A stretch of 6,074 nt of DNA from Pseudomonadales bacterium (GTDB taxonomy: Bacteria > Pseudomonadota > Gammaproteobacteria > Pseudomonadales > Azotimanducaceae): contig SKXG01000440.1 of assembly GCA_007128525.1 (NCBI GenBank), forward strand, positions 1 through 6,074. Reading direction: 5' to 3'. Of the stretch, positions 5,670 to 6,074 are shown in pieces. The notes below the pieces were generated by a model, which ran no database searches, had not been told where the DNA came from, and saw only the letters and a list, made by a program, of their open reading frames with translations. Both the position numbers and the translations under genes were made by a program. The stretch's first letter is position 1. Each line of letters starts with the position of its first letter.

Positions 5670-6074
5670 TTGGGCTTCACCACGAACAACAGATCCCCCG
5701 CATTCACCTGCTGCGCATTGGCAATGTTGATGCGCGTGACTTCATAGCGCTGATCCGACGGATACAGCTCATCATCACCGCTGTTGAAGTCTTTCAATGC
5801 CAACGGCGTAAAGATCTTCATCGCCTCAAGCTGGCATATTGTCTTTTCCACGCTGATCACATCGCCGACAGAGACGTATTCCGGCTCGGAGGGCGATGCC
5901 GTGATATAAAAGATGCCGGTCGACGGCGACAGCACTTTCAACTCATCACTGCCATCGATCTGCAACGCTTCCCGGTTGATCCCGGCGCCTTGCTTGCCGG
6001 TGGCCTGCTGCATTTCCTCAATCAGCTCCTCCGCGTCAAGGCGCTGCAGGAACTGCGGCAAATAGTCTGTATCG
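5657..6074 (-). CDS. C-terminal biotinyl domain of a biotin-dependent carboxylase subunit (partial, N-terminus off window)
   Basis: The last 138 residues of a protein that continues past the right edge: the frame is open to 6073, and the TTG at 6061 is internal rather than a start. The first visible residues, DTDYLPQFLQRL, resemble the tail of a biotin carboxylase domain (the DTxFL pattern), so this is probably a fused biotin carboxylase-BCCP alpha subunit of an acetyl-CoA, propionyl-CoA or related carboxylase. The biotinyl domain starts near VLSPSTGIF (47-55) and contains the acceptor motif EAMKIF, with Lys86 of the visible fragment (codon 5816-5818) as the biotin site. After it, about ten extra residues (DFNSGDDELYPSDQRYEV) are inserted before the usual closing strand VNAGDLLFVVKP. 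The final KPKPKI is a short basic tail. It is convergent with the transporter gene. The biotin motif is clear; the upstream domain and substrate are inferred. Confidence 0.8.
   Translation of the reverse strand, partial: DTDYLPQFLQRLDAEELIEEMQQATGKQGAGINREALQIDGSDELKVLSPSTGIFYITASPSEPEYVSVGDVISVEKTICQLEAMKIFTPLALKDFNSGDDELYPSDQRYEVTRINIANAQQVNAGDLLFVVKPKPKI

Noticed and set aside
4896..5747. 283-codon plus-strand frame from GTG at 4896
   Set aside because: It overlaps the TauE/SafE gene in another frame and has no hydrophobic or family pattern; the transporter frame is clearly the coding one.
6059..6061. TTG at 6061 as the start of a short stand-alone biotin-domain protein
   Set aside because: The frame stays open upstream to the edge and the residues before it continue a biotin carboxylase-like tail; no Shine-Dalgarno is visible.

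Overview
The window looks like chromosome from a GC-rich proteobacterium (roughly 60% G+C by eye), most likely a gammaproteobacterium. The evidence is tightly packed genes, two TTG or TTG-alternative starts, a LysR regulator facing its likely target, and housekeeping genes (hisH, hisF, hemH) beside small accessory functions. Genus cannot be assigned from the sequence. I see no mobile element, CRISPR array, tRNA or rRNA.

Layout. (1) Positions 1-2228, minus strand: hisH and hisF overlap by 11 bp and encode the two subunits of imidazole glycerol phosphate synthase. A 121-bp gap follows, filled by a 21-bp tandem repeat, and then a zinc-independent quinone oxidoreductase gene (PIG3 type) that runs off the left edge. 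(2) Positions 2229-2379: a 151-bp divergent control region. A perfect 8-bp inverted repeat sits on two candidate back-to-back promoters whose -10 elements overlap. (3) Positions 2380-3420, plus strand: hemH, ferrochelatase, starting at TTG. It carries an internal four-cysteine segment of the kind known to hold a [2Fe-2S] cluster. (4) Positions 3437-4294, minus strand: a LysR-family regulator, convergent with hemH. (5) Positions 4295-4427: a second divergent control region with palindromic LysR-type sites. (6) Positions 4428-5634, plus strand: a DUF1857/AtaL-like SRPBCC protein and a TauE/SafE-family membrane transporter, probably one operon controlled by the LysR protein. (7) Positions 5657-6074, minus strand: the C-terminal end of a larger biotin-dependent carboxylase subunit, with the biotin-acceptor motif EAMKI and an unusual insertion after it; its N-terminal part lies off the right edge.

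Working together. HisH makes ammonia from glutamine and passes it through the HisF barrel for histidine and purine-intermediate synthesis. HemH performs the last step of haem synthesis. The LysR/DUF1857/TauE group reads as a small self-contained inducible unit (sensor, small-ligand-binding protein, exporter) with unknown substrate; it is the best candidate here for something undescribed. No dramatic novel system is evident. The points most worth checking are the 21-bp repeat array, the symmetric hisH/hemH promoter region, the cluster-binding ferrochelatase variant, the stand-alone hisHF pair and the LysR unit.
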